DNA from: Deltaproteobacteria bacterium
GTDB taxonomy: Bacteria; Desulfobacterota; Syntrophia; Syntrophales; UBA5619
Assembly (NCBI GenBank): GCA_026388365.1
Contig: JAPLJW010000351.1
Span: 1 to 8,229 of the forward strand
Length of the DNA stretch: 8,229 nucleotides
Reading direction: 5' to 3'
Position numbers and translations under genes: made by a program. The notes beneath the pieces were generated by a model. It worked only from the letters and a program-made list of their open reading frames with translations. It did no database searches and was not told the DNA's origin. Of this stretch, positions 1 through 6,214 are shown piece after piece. The first letter of the stretch is position 1; each line of letters starts with the position of its first letter.

Positions 1-1
1 A

Positions 2-175
2 AACTACCTTCGATACAAGTTGGAACTGGAGTCTTGGATTCACGAAAGGGGCCTTACCGTTGTGGGCGATCCCATCTGGGCCCGCTATAACCCCCCTTTT
101 ACACCGTGGTTCCTGCGACGGAACGAGATTTTGATTCCGGTCGATGCCAGTGCTGACCCAGAAACATCCCGTTAA
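2..175 (+). CDS. SOUL/HBP-type haem-binding protein, C-terminal fragment
   Basis: The window opens inside this gene. The frame from position 2 is open to a TAA at 173-175 and gives 57 residues. The segment WARYNPPFTPWFLRRNEI, followed by LIPV, resembles the C-terminal end of SOUL/haem-binding family proteins, which typically close with a Y(N/D)PPxTPxxxRRNE(I/V) motif. The preceding stretch (LELESWIHERGLTVVGDPI) fits the last helix and strand of that fold. Family members bind haem or other tetrapyrroles; their bacterial physiological role is poorly defined. The N-terminus, any signal peptide and the start codon lie outside the window. No terminator hairpin is visible after the stop. The family call rests on the motif alone; it is fairly secure, but the function is not. 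Confidence 0.75.
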   Translation, partial: NYLRYKLELESWIHERGLTVVGDPIWARYNPPFTPWFLRRNEILIPVDASADPETSR

Positions 176-567
176 TCTTATGGAGCACCGCTTCGTGCCA
201 GCGTGGGTCGCGATGGGGCCCATGCGCAACGTATGGCGGGAAAACGTTGAAGATCTCTGACCACCTTTGGAGTTCGTCCTAATCGTCCCGACTGTTTCAC
301 GAATCAAATAACTCTTCCGGTATTCATTTCATCCTCTTGTTCTTCATCTGACGGCTACTGTATGATGGTGCAGACGTTGCCCATGCTCAGCGGCTCTGAG
401 ACGGCCCTTCCTTCCGTCGCAAGAACCGTCGCGAAGCCCACGCTTAACAAACCGATCCCCGATCTTTGACACACCAGATCCCTTCTTCGGGCATCACTTC
501 AACTCATCGCCGTTGAAACTCTGATCTTTGCTGTGCGTGATCGTCTCAATCCGCCTCGGTCTCGCGG
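176..567. other. Intergenic stretch without a convincing gene
   Basis: This stretch separates the haem-binding protein end from the 3' end of the broken symporter gene on the other strand. Two short open frames exist. One is a 27-codon plus-strand frame from an ATG at 180 to a TGA at 258-260. The other is a 47-codon minus-strand frame (355-498) ending in residues LSMGNVCTIIQ, with only a GTG at 439-441 as a possible start. Neither has a clear ribosome-binding site or recognisable domain. No RNA gene, strong terminator or repeat was seen. Gene debris is possible, because the neighbouring gene is also decayed. Confidence 0.5.
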
Positions 568-1094
568 TCAATTCCAGCGTTTCCTGAAGTCGAGCCAGAC
601 GAAGTAGGTCATCATAACGATAGAGGATATCGCCGCAAGCAGGGCCGCCTCCTGGCTGAAGAAGGTCAGTGCCAGGCCTCCTGCGTTCGCCTGGTTTTTC
701 AAGGTCCCCAGCAGAACGAGACTGGTCCGGGTCTCCCGGGGAAGAGGATGCCGGTGAAGGGGATGATTGCGACTGCCGGCGGTACCGCCGCGATTAGGAC
801 CAAGCCGGTCCAGATAGCCTCGTTTCGGATCATCAACGTGGAGAGCCCGATGATGATACTCCCCAGGATAATGTAGTTCATGACGATCCCGAGCAGGGAC
901 GGAAATAATATCAAACGGGGACGGTAGAAGACTTTGTTGTCGACCTCCATCGTGGAGATCGACATGGTCAGTGCCAGGGCGGGAAGGATGAGGTGCCGTG
1001 TGACCGGAACGGCAAAAGGGAAAAGGAGACCGCCGGCCAGCGCGAACAGGAGGATTGCGTTGCGGTTGCGCAGGAGGTTCTTTAGCTTTGCCAT
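568..1094 (-). pseudogene. Broken bile-acid:sodium symporter (BASS) family transporter gene
   Basis: The minus strand from the ATG at 1092-1094 encodes hydrophobic segments typical of BASS-family carriers, including LPALALTMSISTMEV and AAVPPAVAIIPFTGILF (residues about 38-118). The frame then goes wrong. In the neighbouring minus frame the protein resumes as ETRTSLVLLGTLKN and continues to a stop at 568-570 with a typical C-terminal end (TYFVWLDFRKRWN). One base is missing within about 733-743, near a run of C and G. Even when repaired, the product would be only about 175 residues, against about 300 for the family. The N-terminal-half motif (PGETRTSLV) passes almost directly into the late LGTLKN motif, so an internal deletion is also likely. 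AAGGAG lies about 12 bases upstream of the ATG. Family assignment is fairly confident; substrate is unknown. Confidence 0.7.
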
Positions 1095-1104
1095 ACGATC
1101 GTAT
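1093..1104. promoter_or_regulatory. Perfect 12-bp palindrome over the symporter start codon
   Basis: ATACGATCGTAT is a perfect 12-base palindrome. It covers the start codon of the broken minus-strand symporter gene and lies between that codon and its AAGGAG. It could be a remnant operator or a small RNA hairpin. A chance palindrome is also possible at this length. Confidence 0.25.
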
Positions 1105-1222
1105 CGCTCCTTTCATCAGGGCGCGCAGGGCCGGCTGGGCGTTCCCGCGCAACAGCCAGGATCCCCCCGTATGGCGTGCGGGCGCCGGTTCACCCCCGAG
1201 ACGAAAAATCGCAAGTGTTGGT

Positions 1223-1309
1223 ACTTAGAACTTATCCGTAAATAAAATAATGTGCCATTAAATTAATCTATTAACTAACGAAAAACGTTATTTACGGATA
1301 GGCACTTAG
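1223..1309. repeat. Short inverted-repeat element, MITE-like (core 1229-1305)
   Basis: The 13-base sequence TATCCGTAAATAA at 1233-1245 is repeated exactly, inverted, at 1288-1300. Extending outwards gives about 15 matches in 18. The inner segment of 42 bases is very AT-rich, unlike the flanks. The hexamer ACTTAG occurs at both edges (1223-1228 and 1304-1309) and could contain a 3-4 base target duplication (TTA or TTAG). Size, terminal inverted repeats and flanking direct repeats fit a non-autonomous miniature element or the collapsed ends of an insertion sequence. No transposase lies inside. A cruciform or bidirectional terminator is less likely, because the 42-base loop is long and no U tract follows. 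Confidence 0.5.
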
Positions 1310-1435
1310 TTATATTGGGGCTGTAAAGTCAAAGATCTTATTGCCGCGGCGGTCGACATCCGAAAATACCTGCTGGCTGTCGACGGCGTGACCAAGAAGA
1401 AGGTCTCCTGTCAGTTTTCATGTCAATTTCATTGA
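1310..1435 (+). other. Possible gene remnant between the repeat and the promoter
   Basis: An open plus frame runs from just after a TAG at 1307-1309 to a TGA at 1433-1435, giving about 41 residues. It contains a protein-like helix (VKDLIAAAVDIRKYLLAVDG) but no ATG start or ribosome-binding site. It begins exactly at the edge of the inverted-repeat element and its end overlaps the promoter of the export operon. It may be the tail of a gene cut off by the element. I do not recognise the family, and a chance open frame of this length is possible. Confidence 0.2.
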
Positions 1436-1437
1436 CA
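1421..1437. promoter_or_regulatory. Operator-like palindrome overlapping the -35 box
   Basis: TGTCAAT-TTC-ATTGACA is a perfect inverted repeat with 7-base arms and a 3-base centre. Its right arm contains the TTGACA -35 hexamer of the export-operon promoter. This position is ideal for a repressor that blocks RNA polymerase. The half-site resembles those bound by TetR-type regulators, which commonly control efflux operons, but no regulator gene is in the window, so the protein is unknown. Confidence 0.45.
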
Positions 1438-1460
1438 TACCATTTTAATATGCTTATGAT
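1432..1460 (+). promoter_or_regulatory. Sigma-70 promoter of the export operon
   Basis: A perfect -35 box TTGACA (1432-1437) and a TATGAT -10 box (1455-1460, one mismatch to TATAAT) are separated by exactly 17 bases. Transcription would start near 1467, leaving a leader of about 75 bases before the ATG at 1542. This is by far the best promoter in the window. The palindrome over its -35 box suggests it is repressible. Confidence 0.75.
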
Positions 1461-1541
1461 CTTTCCTCAAAAGAGGAAAATCTTACAAAATTACCAGGTG
1501 ATCCAGGTGAGACCCACAGCAATAGCGAAAGGAACTAAGGA

Positions 1542-2702
1542 ATGTATTCCATAGCCCTGAAAATGCTGATCGGGGATCGGGGCAAGTATTTAGGCATCAT
1601 TATGGGTTTGACCTTCGCGTCTCTTCTCATCACCCAGCAGTCCGCGATTTTTACCGGCTTGATGACCCGGACCTATGGTTTAATTACCGATCTTTCCCAG
1701 CCGGATCTCTGGGTAATGGATCCCAAGGTTCAGTTCGTTGACGACATCAAATCTCTTCAGGACACCGAGCTCTTCCGCGTCCGGGGAATAGACGGTGTAG
1801 AATGGGCTGTTCCGTTTTATAAGGGACTGCTGAAAGCCCGCCTGGAGGAAGGCAATTTTCAGATCTGCAATGTCTTCGGTCTGGACGACGCTACGCTAAT
1901 CGGCGGTCCCCCGACCATGCTCCAGGGAAGCCTGAACGATCTGCGTCAGCAGGATGCCATTATTGTGAATGATGTGGGAGCGAACACGCGTCTGGCCAGG
2001 AAGCCGAAAAAACCCGGTGGAAAGAGCACGCCTCTCAAGGTTGGCGATTCCTTGGAAATCAATGATCATCGCGCCATCGTCGTCGGCATCTGCCGGGTGT
2101 CGCGTACATTTCAGTCTCAGCCGGTTATCTATACCACCTATAGCCGGGCCACGACTTTTGCGCCCCGGGAGCGAAAACTTCTGTCCTTCATCCTTGTCAA
2201 AGCCAAAGAAGGCCAAACCCATAAAGTACTCTGTCAGCGGATAGAACAGAGAACGGGACTGTCGGCCTACACAAGCCAGGAATTCAAAGATTTGACTTAC
2301 AACTACTTCATGAAGAGCACCGGGATTCCCATCAATTTCGGAATCGCCGTCGCTCTCGGATTCATCATCGGCACGGCCATCGCCGGGCAAACCTTCTACA
2401 ATTTTACCCTGGAAAACCTCCGTTATTTCGGTACGCTCAAGGCCATGGGGGCCACCAACGGCTTGCTTTTGCGGATGATTCTCCTTCAGGCCTTGATCGT
2501 CGGAGCGATCGGCTATGGATTGGGAGTGGGAGGGGCTTCTCTGTTCGGGTACGCTATGAGAGGAACCGAGCTCTCCTTTCGTCTAACCAGCGATCTGCTT
2601 TACTTATCCGGCGGAGCCATTACCGTAATCATTATTTTTTCAGCCTTGATCAGCATTCGCAAGGTCATGAAACTCGAGCCGGCCATCGTATTCAAGGGGT
2701 AG
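1542..2702 (+). CDS. ABC exporter permease, FtsX/MacB/DevC type
   Basis: Membrane subunit of an ABC export system, 386 residues. One transmembrane helix near residues 17-34 is followed by a periplasmic domain of about 230 residues (MacB-PCD-like), then three helices near 264-283, 308-336 and 352-372. This four-helix layout with a large loop between helices 1 and 2 is that of type VII (MacB/FtsX/LolCE/DevC) permeases. The stretch ENLRYFGTLKAMGAT (291-305) is the usual cytoplasmic coupling segment before helix 3, and the C-terminus LEPAIVFKG is also family-typical. The start has AAAGGA 8 bases upstream. The ATPase is a separate gene 10 bases downstream, so this is a split DevCA-like system rather than a one-chain MacB. 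Such pumps usually move substrates from the periplasm through a TolC-type duct; the substrate here is unknown. Confidence 0.9.
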   Translation: MYSIALKMLIGDRGKYLGIIMGLTFASLLITQQSAIFTGLMTRTYGLITDLSQPDLWVMDPKVQFVDDIKSLQDTELFRVRGIDGVEWAVPFYKGLLKARLEEGNFQICNVFGLDDATLIGGPPTMLQGSLNDLRQQDAIIVNDVGANTRLARKPKKPGGKSTPLKVGDSLEINDHRAIVVGICRVSRTFQSQPVIYTTYSRATTFAPRERKLLSFILVKAKEGQTHKVLCQRIEQRTGLSAYTSQEFKDLTYNYFMKSTGIPINFGIAVALGFIIGTAIAGQTFYNFTLENLRYFGTLKAMGATNGLLLRMILLQALIVGAIGYGLGVGGASLFGYAMRGTELSFRLTSDLLYLSGGAITVIIIFSALISIRKVMKLEPAIVFKG

Positions 2703-2712
2703 AACCGTCCGT

Positions 2713-3420
2713 ATGGAGAAGGAAATTGCAGCCGTATCCTGCCGCGGAGTCACTAAAAGGTACATTACCGGATCTACCCAAGTGCTTGCCCTGCGAGGCA
2801 TCGACCTCGATGCGCGTATGGGTGAACTGCTCATGCTCGTTGGTCCATCGGGATGCGGCAAGACGACCCTCATTTCGGTTATTGCGGGCATTCTCGACCA
2901 TGACGAGGGAGATTGTGTCGTTTTCCAGCAGGATTTGCGGGACCTGCCCCAGGATAAGAAGACCCGTTTTCGGGGAAAGAATGTGGGGTTCGTCTTTCAA
3001 GCATACAATCTCATTCCAACACTCACTGCGGTGGAAAACGTGGCAGTGCCTCTACTCATTCTAGGAGAACGGCGTATACAAGCGCAGGCCAAGGCCAAAG
3101 AAATGCTTTCGCAAGTGGGTCTTGAGGACAAAATTAACGCTGTACCGAATCAGCTTTCAGGCGGCCAGCAGCAGCGAGTGGCTATCGCAAGAGCCCTCGT
3201 ACACGAACCCAGGCTTATCGTCTGTGATGAACCTACGAGCGCGCTCGATGCCGATACAGGCAGGCTGGTTATGGAAGCCCTGCGGCATAACGCTCTGTCT
3301 TCGGGTCGCGCGTTGATCATCGTCACACACGACAACAGGATTTTTAATTTTGCCGATCGCATTGCGCGCATGGACGACGGACGTATCACCTTGTTGGAGT
3401 CTCAGATAGCGAACATTTAG
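2713..3420 (+). CDS. ABC exporter ATP-binding protein, LolD/MacB/DevA type
   Basis: Cytoplasmic ATPase of the export system, 235 residues, a full-length single nucleotide-binding domain. All motifs are intact: Walker A GPSGCGKT (44-51), Q-loop Gln96 in FVFQAYNLIPTLTAVENV, signature LSGGQ (148-152), Walker B RLIVCDE with catalytic Glu173, D-loop SALD (176-179) and switch His206 in VTHD. The sequence after the Q-loop (NLIPTLTAVENV) is characteristic of the LolD/MacB/DevA branch. The gene begins 10 bases after the permease stop, so the two are surely cotranscribed. The only Shine-Dalgarno-like sequence (AAGGGG at 2694-2699) is rather far from the ATG, which suggests translational coupling to the permease. 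It powers the mechanical cycle of the pump with ATP. Confidence 0.93.
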   Translation: MEKEIAAVSCRGVTKRYITGSTQVLALRGIDLDARMGELLMLVGPSGCGKTTLISVIAGILDHDEGDCVVFQQDLRDLPQDKKTRFRGKNVGFVFQAYNLIPTLTAVENVAVPLLILGERRIQAQAKAKEMLSQVGLEDKINAVPNQLSGGQQQRVAIARALVHEPRLIVCDEPTSALDADTGRLVMEALRHNALSSGRALIIVTHDNRIFNFADRIARMDDGRITLLESQIANI

Positions 3421-3547
3421 GTTTGAAAATGAAATTGGGTGCAAAAGATACCATCATTTTCCAAAGGAAGGTCTGATTCTTGCCGCGAAGCATTTTCGCA
3501 TTTCCCAGAAATCGGTGGCTCTGGGTATATCAGGTTCGGGAGGAGTG

Positions 3548-4651
3548 ATGATCCGAAAATATTTTATTCCAGCCGTCGCCATTGCCGGTGTTCTCTTTGC
3601 GATCTGGACCGTTATGCAGAGTTCCAAATCGATCCCCCCTTCCAAACCCATCGCAAACCCGGCACTCTCGCCTTATTCCACTAAAGTTTCCGGATCTGGA
3701 ATCGTGGAAGCAAGTTCGCGCAATATCGCCGTCGGTACTCATGTATCTGGGATTGTAACACGCGTATTCGTTTCGGTCGGCAACAAGGTCAAAGCGGGAG
3801 ATCCTTTATTCATCCTTGACGATCGGAAACAGCAGGCTGAACTGAACGTTCGCGAAGCGTTTCTCCTGGAGTCAAAGGCAAGACTAAAACGTCTTCAGGA
3901 AGCTCCTCGACAGGAAGATTTTCCGCCGGCCCGTGAGACGGTCAAAGAAGCCGAGGCCAACCTTGAAGATCTTCGCCTACAGCTCAAAACCGTCGAGAGC
4001 ATTGCCGATAAAAGAGCCATCAGTCTGGAGGATCTCAATCGTCGACGTTATGCGGTGCAGGCGGCGGAAGCGCGTTTAGCGAGGGCCCGTGCTGACCTGC
4101 AGCTTCTTGAGGCTGGTTCTTGGGTAAATGACATCGAGGTGGTTAAGGCAGATGTGGCCCGGGCCGAAGCCGAAGTCCAGTTAACACGCATGGAGATCGA
4201 ACGCCTGATGGTACGCGCCCCGGTGGCCGGAGAAATCCTGCAGATCAACATTCGCCCCGGTGAGTTCGCGCAGAGCGGTGTTCTCGCCCAACCCCTTCTC
4301 CTTTTGGGAAATCTGGACAGACTTCACGTGCGTGTGGATATCGACGAGAATGACGCCTGGCGGTTTATGCCCGACGCACCGGCGACCGCCTTTATTCGCG
4401 GCCAGCCGAACTTTAAAACCGATCTGAAATTTGAGTATGTGGAGTCCTATGTGATCCCCAAGCGTTCCCTGACCGGGGACAGCAATGAACGCGTCGATAC
4501 GCGGGTCATGCAAGTGATATACAGCTTCAAGCGTGGTCAACTCTCCATTTATCCGGGACAGCAGATGGATGTGTTTATCGAAGACCGCACCGCGCGTCCA
4601 GACGAAGCTCCTCAGGCGCCAAAACCGCCACTGAAGGAGAACAAGCCGTGA
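3548..4651 (+). CDS. HlyD/DevB-type periplasmic membrane fusion protein
   Basis: Periplasmic adaptor linking the inner-membrane ABC subunits to the outer-membrane duct; 367 residues from the ATG at 3548. An N-terminal anchor (residues about 5-22, MIRKYF followed by a hydrophobic helix) leads to the first half of a biotinyl-lipoyl-like domain (GIVEASSRNIAVGTHVSGIV, then VGNKVKAGDPL, 51-87). A long alpha-hairpin coiled coil follows (about 92-215), then the returning lipoyl half (VRAPVAGEILQINIRPGEF, 222-240) and a beta-barrel domain (LHVRVDIDENDAW, 259-271). The tail is Pro/Lys-rich. I prefer the ATG at 3548 over an in-frame GTG at 3515, because GGGAGGAG lies just upstream and the protein then begins directly with its basic anchor. 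A 127-base gap follows the ATPase, but no promoter or terminator is evident there. The stop overlaps the next start. Confidence 0.88.
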   Translation: MIRKYFIPAVAIAGVLFAIWTVMQSSKSIPPSKPIANPALSPYSTKVSGSGIVEASSRNIAVGTHVSGIVTRVFVSVGNKVKAGDPLFILDDRKQQAELNVREAFLLESKARLKRLQEAPRQEDFPPARETVKEAEANLEDLRLQLKTVESIADKRAISLEDLNRRRYAVQAAEARLARARADLQLLEAGSWVNDIEVVKADVARAEAEVQLTRMEIERLMVRAPVAGEILQINIRPGEFAQSGVLAQPLLLLGNLDRLHVRVDIDENDAWRFMPDAPATAFIRGQPNFKTDLKFEYVESYVIPKRSLTGDSNERVDTRVMQVIYSFKRGQLSIYPGQQMDVFIEDRTARPDEAPQAPKPPLKENKP

Positions 4652-6096
4652 GAATCAGACTTCTGGTCTCACTGATCCTGATCGGAGTGGCAGCAGGGTG
4701 CTCTTCTGTAGGACCAGACTACAAGCGCGCTACCCCCCCCATCCCCCAACAATTTGGTTCCCTTGAAAAGGGAATCAGCACGGCCGATCCGATGCCTACC
4801 GAGCACCTCATTGCCTGGTGGAAGATATTTAATGATCGGACACTCAATTCCCTTATGGATAGAGCCGTTAAAGGAAATCTAGACATACGCATTGCTGAAG
4901 CCCGTGTCCGCCAGTCCAGGGCTTTGAGTCTGGTCGGCGAATCGAGACAATACATCGAAGGTGAATTTACCGGCGGCTATCAGCGCCAGCGTCGCACTGA
5001 ATCCGGGCTCGCGGGACAGTCATCCGACGGCCTCGGCGCTTCCTCAGCTTCCGTCGGAAAAAGGGAAACGGATCTTTATCTCGTCGGTTTCGATGCATCT
5101 TGGGAGATTGATGTTTTTGGAGGGGTACGGCGGGAAATCGAAGCCTCGCAGGCGGACTTGGAGGCCTCCGAAGAAAACTTGCGCGACGCCCTGGTGACTT
5201 TGCAAGGGGAGGTCGCAAGGAATTACATTGAACTTCGCGGCCAGCAGTTACGCGTGGATATCGCCCGCAGAGAAGTCGAAAGTCGAAAAGATAACTTATT
5301 GTTGATCGAAGCCCGTGTCCGCGCCGGATTTGTCAGTGAACTGGATCTGGCCAGGGGGAAAGGTGCTTTGGCCAGCGCCCAATCCAGGATCCCTCAATTG
5401 CAGAATGGACTCAGGGGTTCTCTCTATCGGTTATCGGTCCTTTTGGGGAAGGAGCCCATGAGCCTTATTTTGGAACTCGAAGACCCAAAACGGATCCCGA
5501 GTGTTCCAGAAAACCTTCCTGCCGGTTTGCCTTCGGAACTTCTGCAGCGCCGACCCGATATTCGCAGAGCAGAGCGCGAACTTGCGGCCTCAACCGCTCG
5601 GATCGGCGTTTCGACGGCCGAACTCTTTCCGAAATTTTCTCTTACCGGTTCTTTTGGATACCAGAACACCAAAATAGATGAACTCTCACAGGAGGGTAGT
5701 AATTTCTGGCGTATCGGCCCCAGCATCCGTTGGTCCATTCTGAATTTTAGGCGCATCACCGCCAATATAGAAGCGAATAAGGGCGCCCGCGAGGAGGCTC
5801 TGGCACGCTATGAAAAAAGCATTCTGAATGCTTTAGAGGAGGTTGAAAATGCCCTCGTGGTTCTTGCACAGGAAAAGCGGAGAACCGAAGCCTTGACCAG
5901 TGCTGCGGAAGCCAATACCCTGGCATTTGATTTTGCGATGGCGCGATATCGGGCAGGCATCCAGAGTTACTTTGAGGTTCTCGATTCTGAGACGGCACTG
6001 TTCATCGCGAATGACCAACTTGCCCAGAGCCATCAGAACAGAGCCCTCGCCCTGATTTCTCTCTACAAAGCTCTTGGAGGAGGGTGGATGGAATAG
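4648..6096 (+). CDS. Outer-membrane efflux lipoprotein, NodT/OprM family
   Basis: TolC-like outer-membrane duct of the pump, 482 residues, a normal family length. The signal peptide ends in a lipobox (VAAGC, Cys18), so the mature protein is lipid-anchored. SSVGPDYKR after the cysteine is the classic start of NodT/OprM-type proteins. Two OEP repeats are visible. The first begins near [19 protein letters not shown], with long heptad-like helices rich in Ala, Glu and Arg. The second begins with [19 protein letters not shown] and includes [15 protein letters not shown]. The end has the family's [19 protein letters not shown] helix. The start is a GTG whose TGA overlap (GTGA) with the fusion-protein gene indicates translational coupling; AAGGAGA lies 7 bases upstream. 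NodT lipoproteins are more often seen with RND pumps, but here the partners are ABC type. Confidence 0.92.
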   Translation: MRIRLLVSLILIGVAAGCSSVGPDYKRATPPIPQQFGSLEKGISTADPMPTEHLIAWWKIFNDRTLNSLMDRAVKGNLDIRIAEARVRQSRALSLVGESRQYIEGEFTGGYQRQRRTESGLAGQSSDGLGASSASVGKRETDLYLVGFDASWEIDVFGGVRREIEASQADLEASEENLRDALVTLQGEVARNYIELRGQQLRVDIARREVESRKDNLLLIEARVRAGFVSELDLARGKGALASAQSRIPQLQNGLRGSLYRLSVLLGKEPMSLILELEDPKRIPSVPENLPAGLPSELLQRRPDIRRAERELAASTARIGVSTAELFPKFSLTGSFGYQNTKIDELSQEGSNFWRIGPSIRWSILNFRRITANIEANKGAREEALARYEKSILNALEEVENALVVLAQEKRRTEALTSAAEANTLAFDFAMARYRAGIQSYFEVLDSETALFIANDQLAQSHQNRALALISLYKALGGGWME

Positions 6097-6155
6097 AAGT
6101 TTAAAAAATGCAAAATCATACGTTGGGAAGAGCGATAGCTGTATGCGGATCGATC

Positions 6156-6183
6156 TTCAACGGACTGTCACTTACGCTAATAC
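6156..6183 (+). promoter_or_regulatory. Weak candidate promoter of the peroxiredoxin gene
   Basis: In the 118-base gap between the outer-membrane protein and the peroxiredoxin, TTCAAC (6156-6161) and TAATAC (6178-6183) sit 16 bases apart. This would give a short leader before the ribosome-binding site at 6202. Matches to consensus are modest. No terminator hairpin closes the export operon, so read-through from it is also possible. Confidence 0.25.
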
Positions 6184-6201
6184 TTTCATTCCTTTATTCA
6201 T

Positions 6202-6206
6202 GGAGG
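6202..6206 (+). promoter_or_regulatory. Ribosome-binding site deciding the peroxiredoxin start
   Basis: GGAGG lies 8 bases before the ATG at 6215. It overlaps another in-frame ATG (6200-6202), so the latter cannot use it. This places the N-terminus at [12 protein letters not shown], as expected for a peroxiredoxin. Confidence 0.7.
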
Positions 6207-6214
6207 ATCCTTTC

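Noticed and set aside
934..1245. Plus-strand ORF of 103 residues
   Set aside because: Mostly antisense to the symporter pseudogene, Arg-rich and low in recognisable structure, with no ribosome-binding site; it ends in the inverted-repeat element.
1896..2390. Minus-strand ORF of 164 residues inside the permease gene
   Set aside because: Shadow of the permease coding sequence, with no motif and no independent start signal.
3515..3547. GTG at 3515 as the membrane fusion protein start
   Set aside because: No Shine-Dalgarno sequence precedes it, and it would put 11 glycine-rich residues before the natural basic signal anchor. The ATG at 3548 has GGGAGGAG just upstream.
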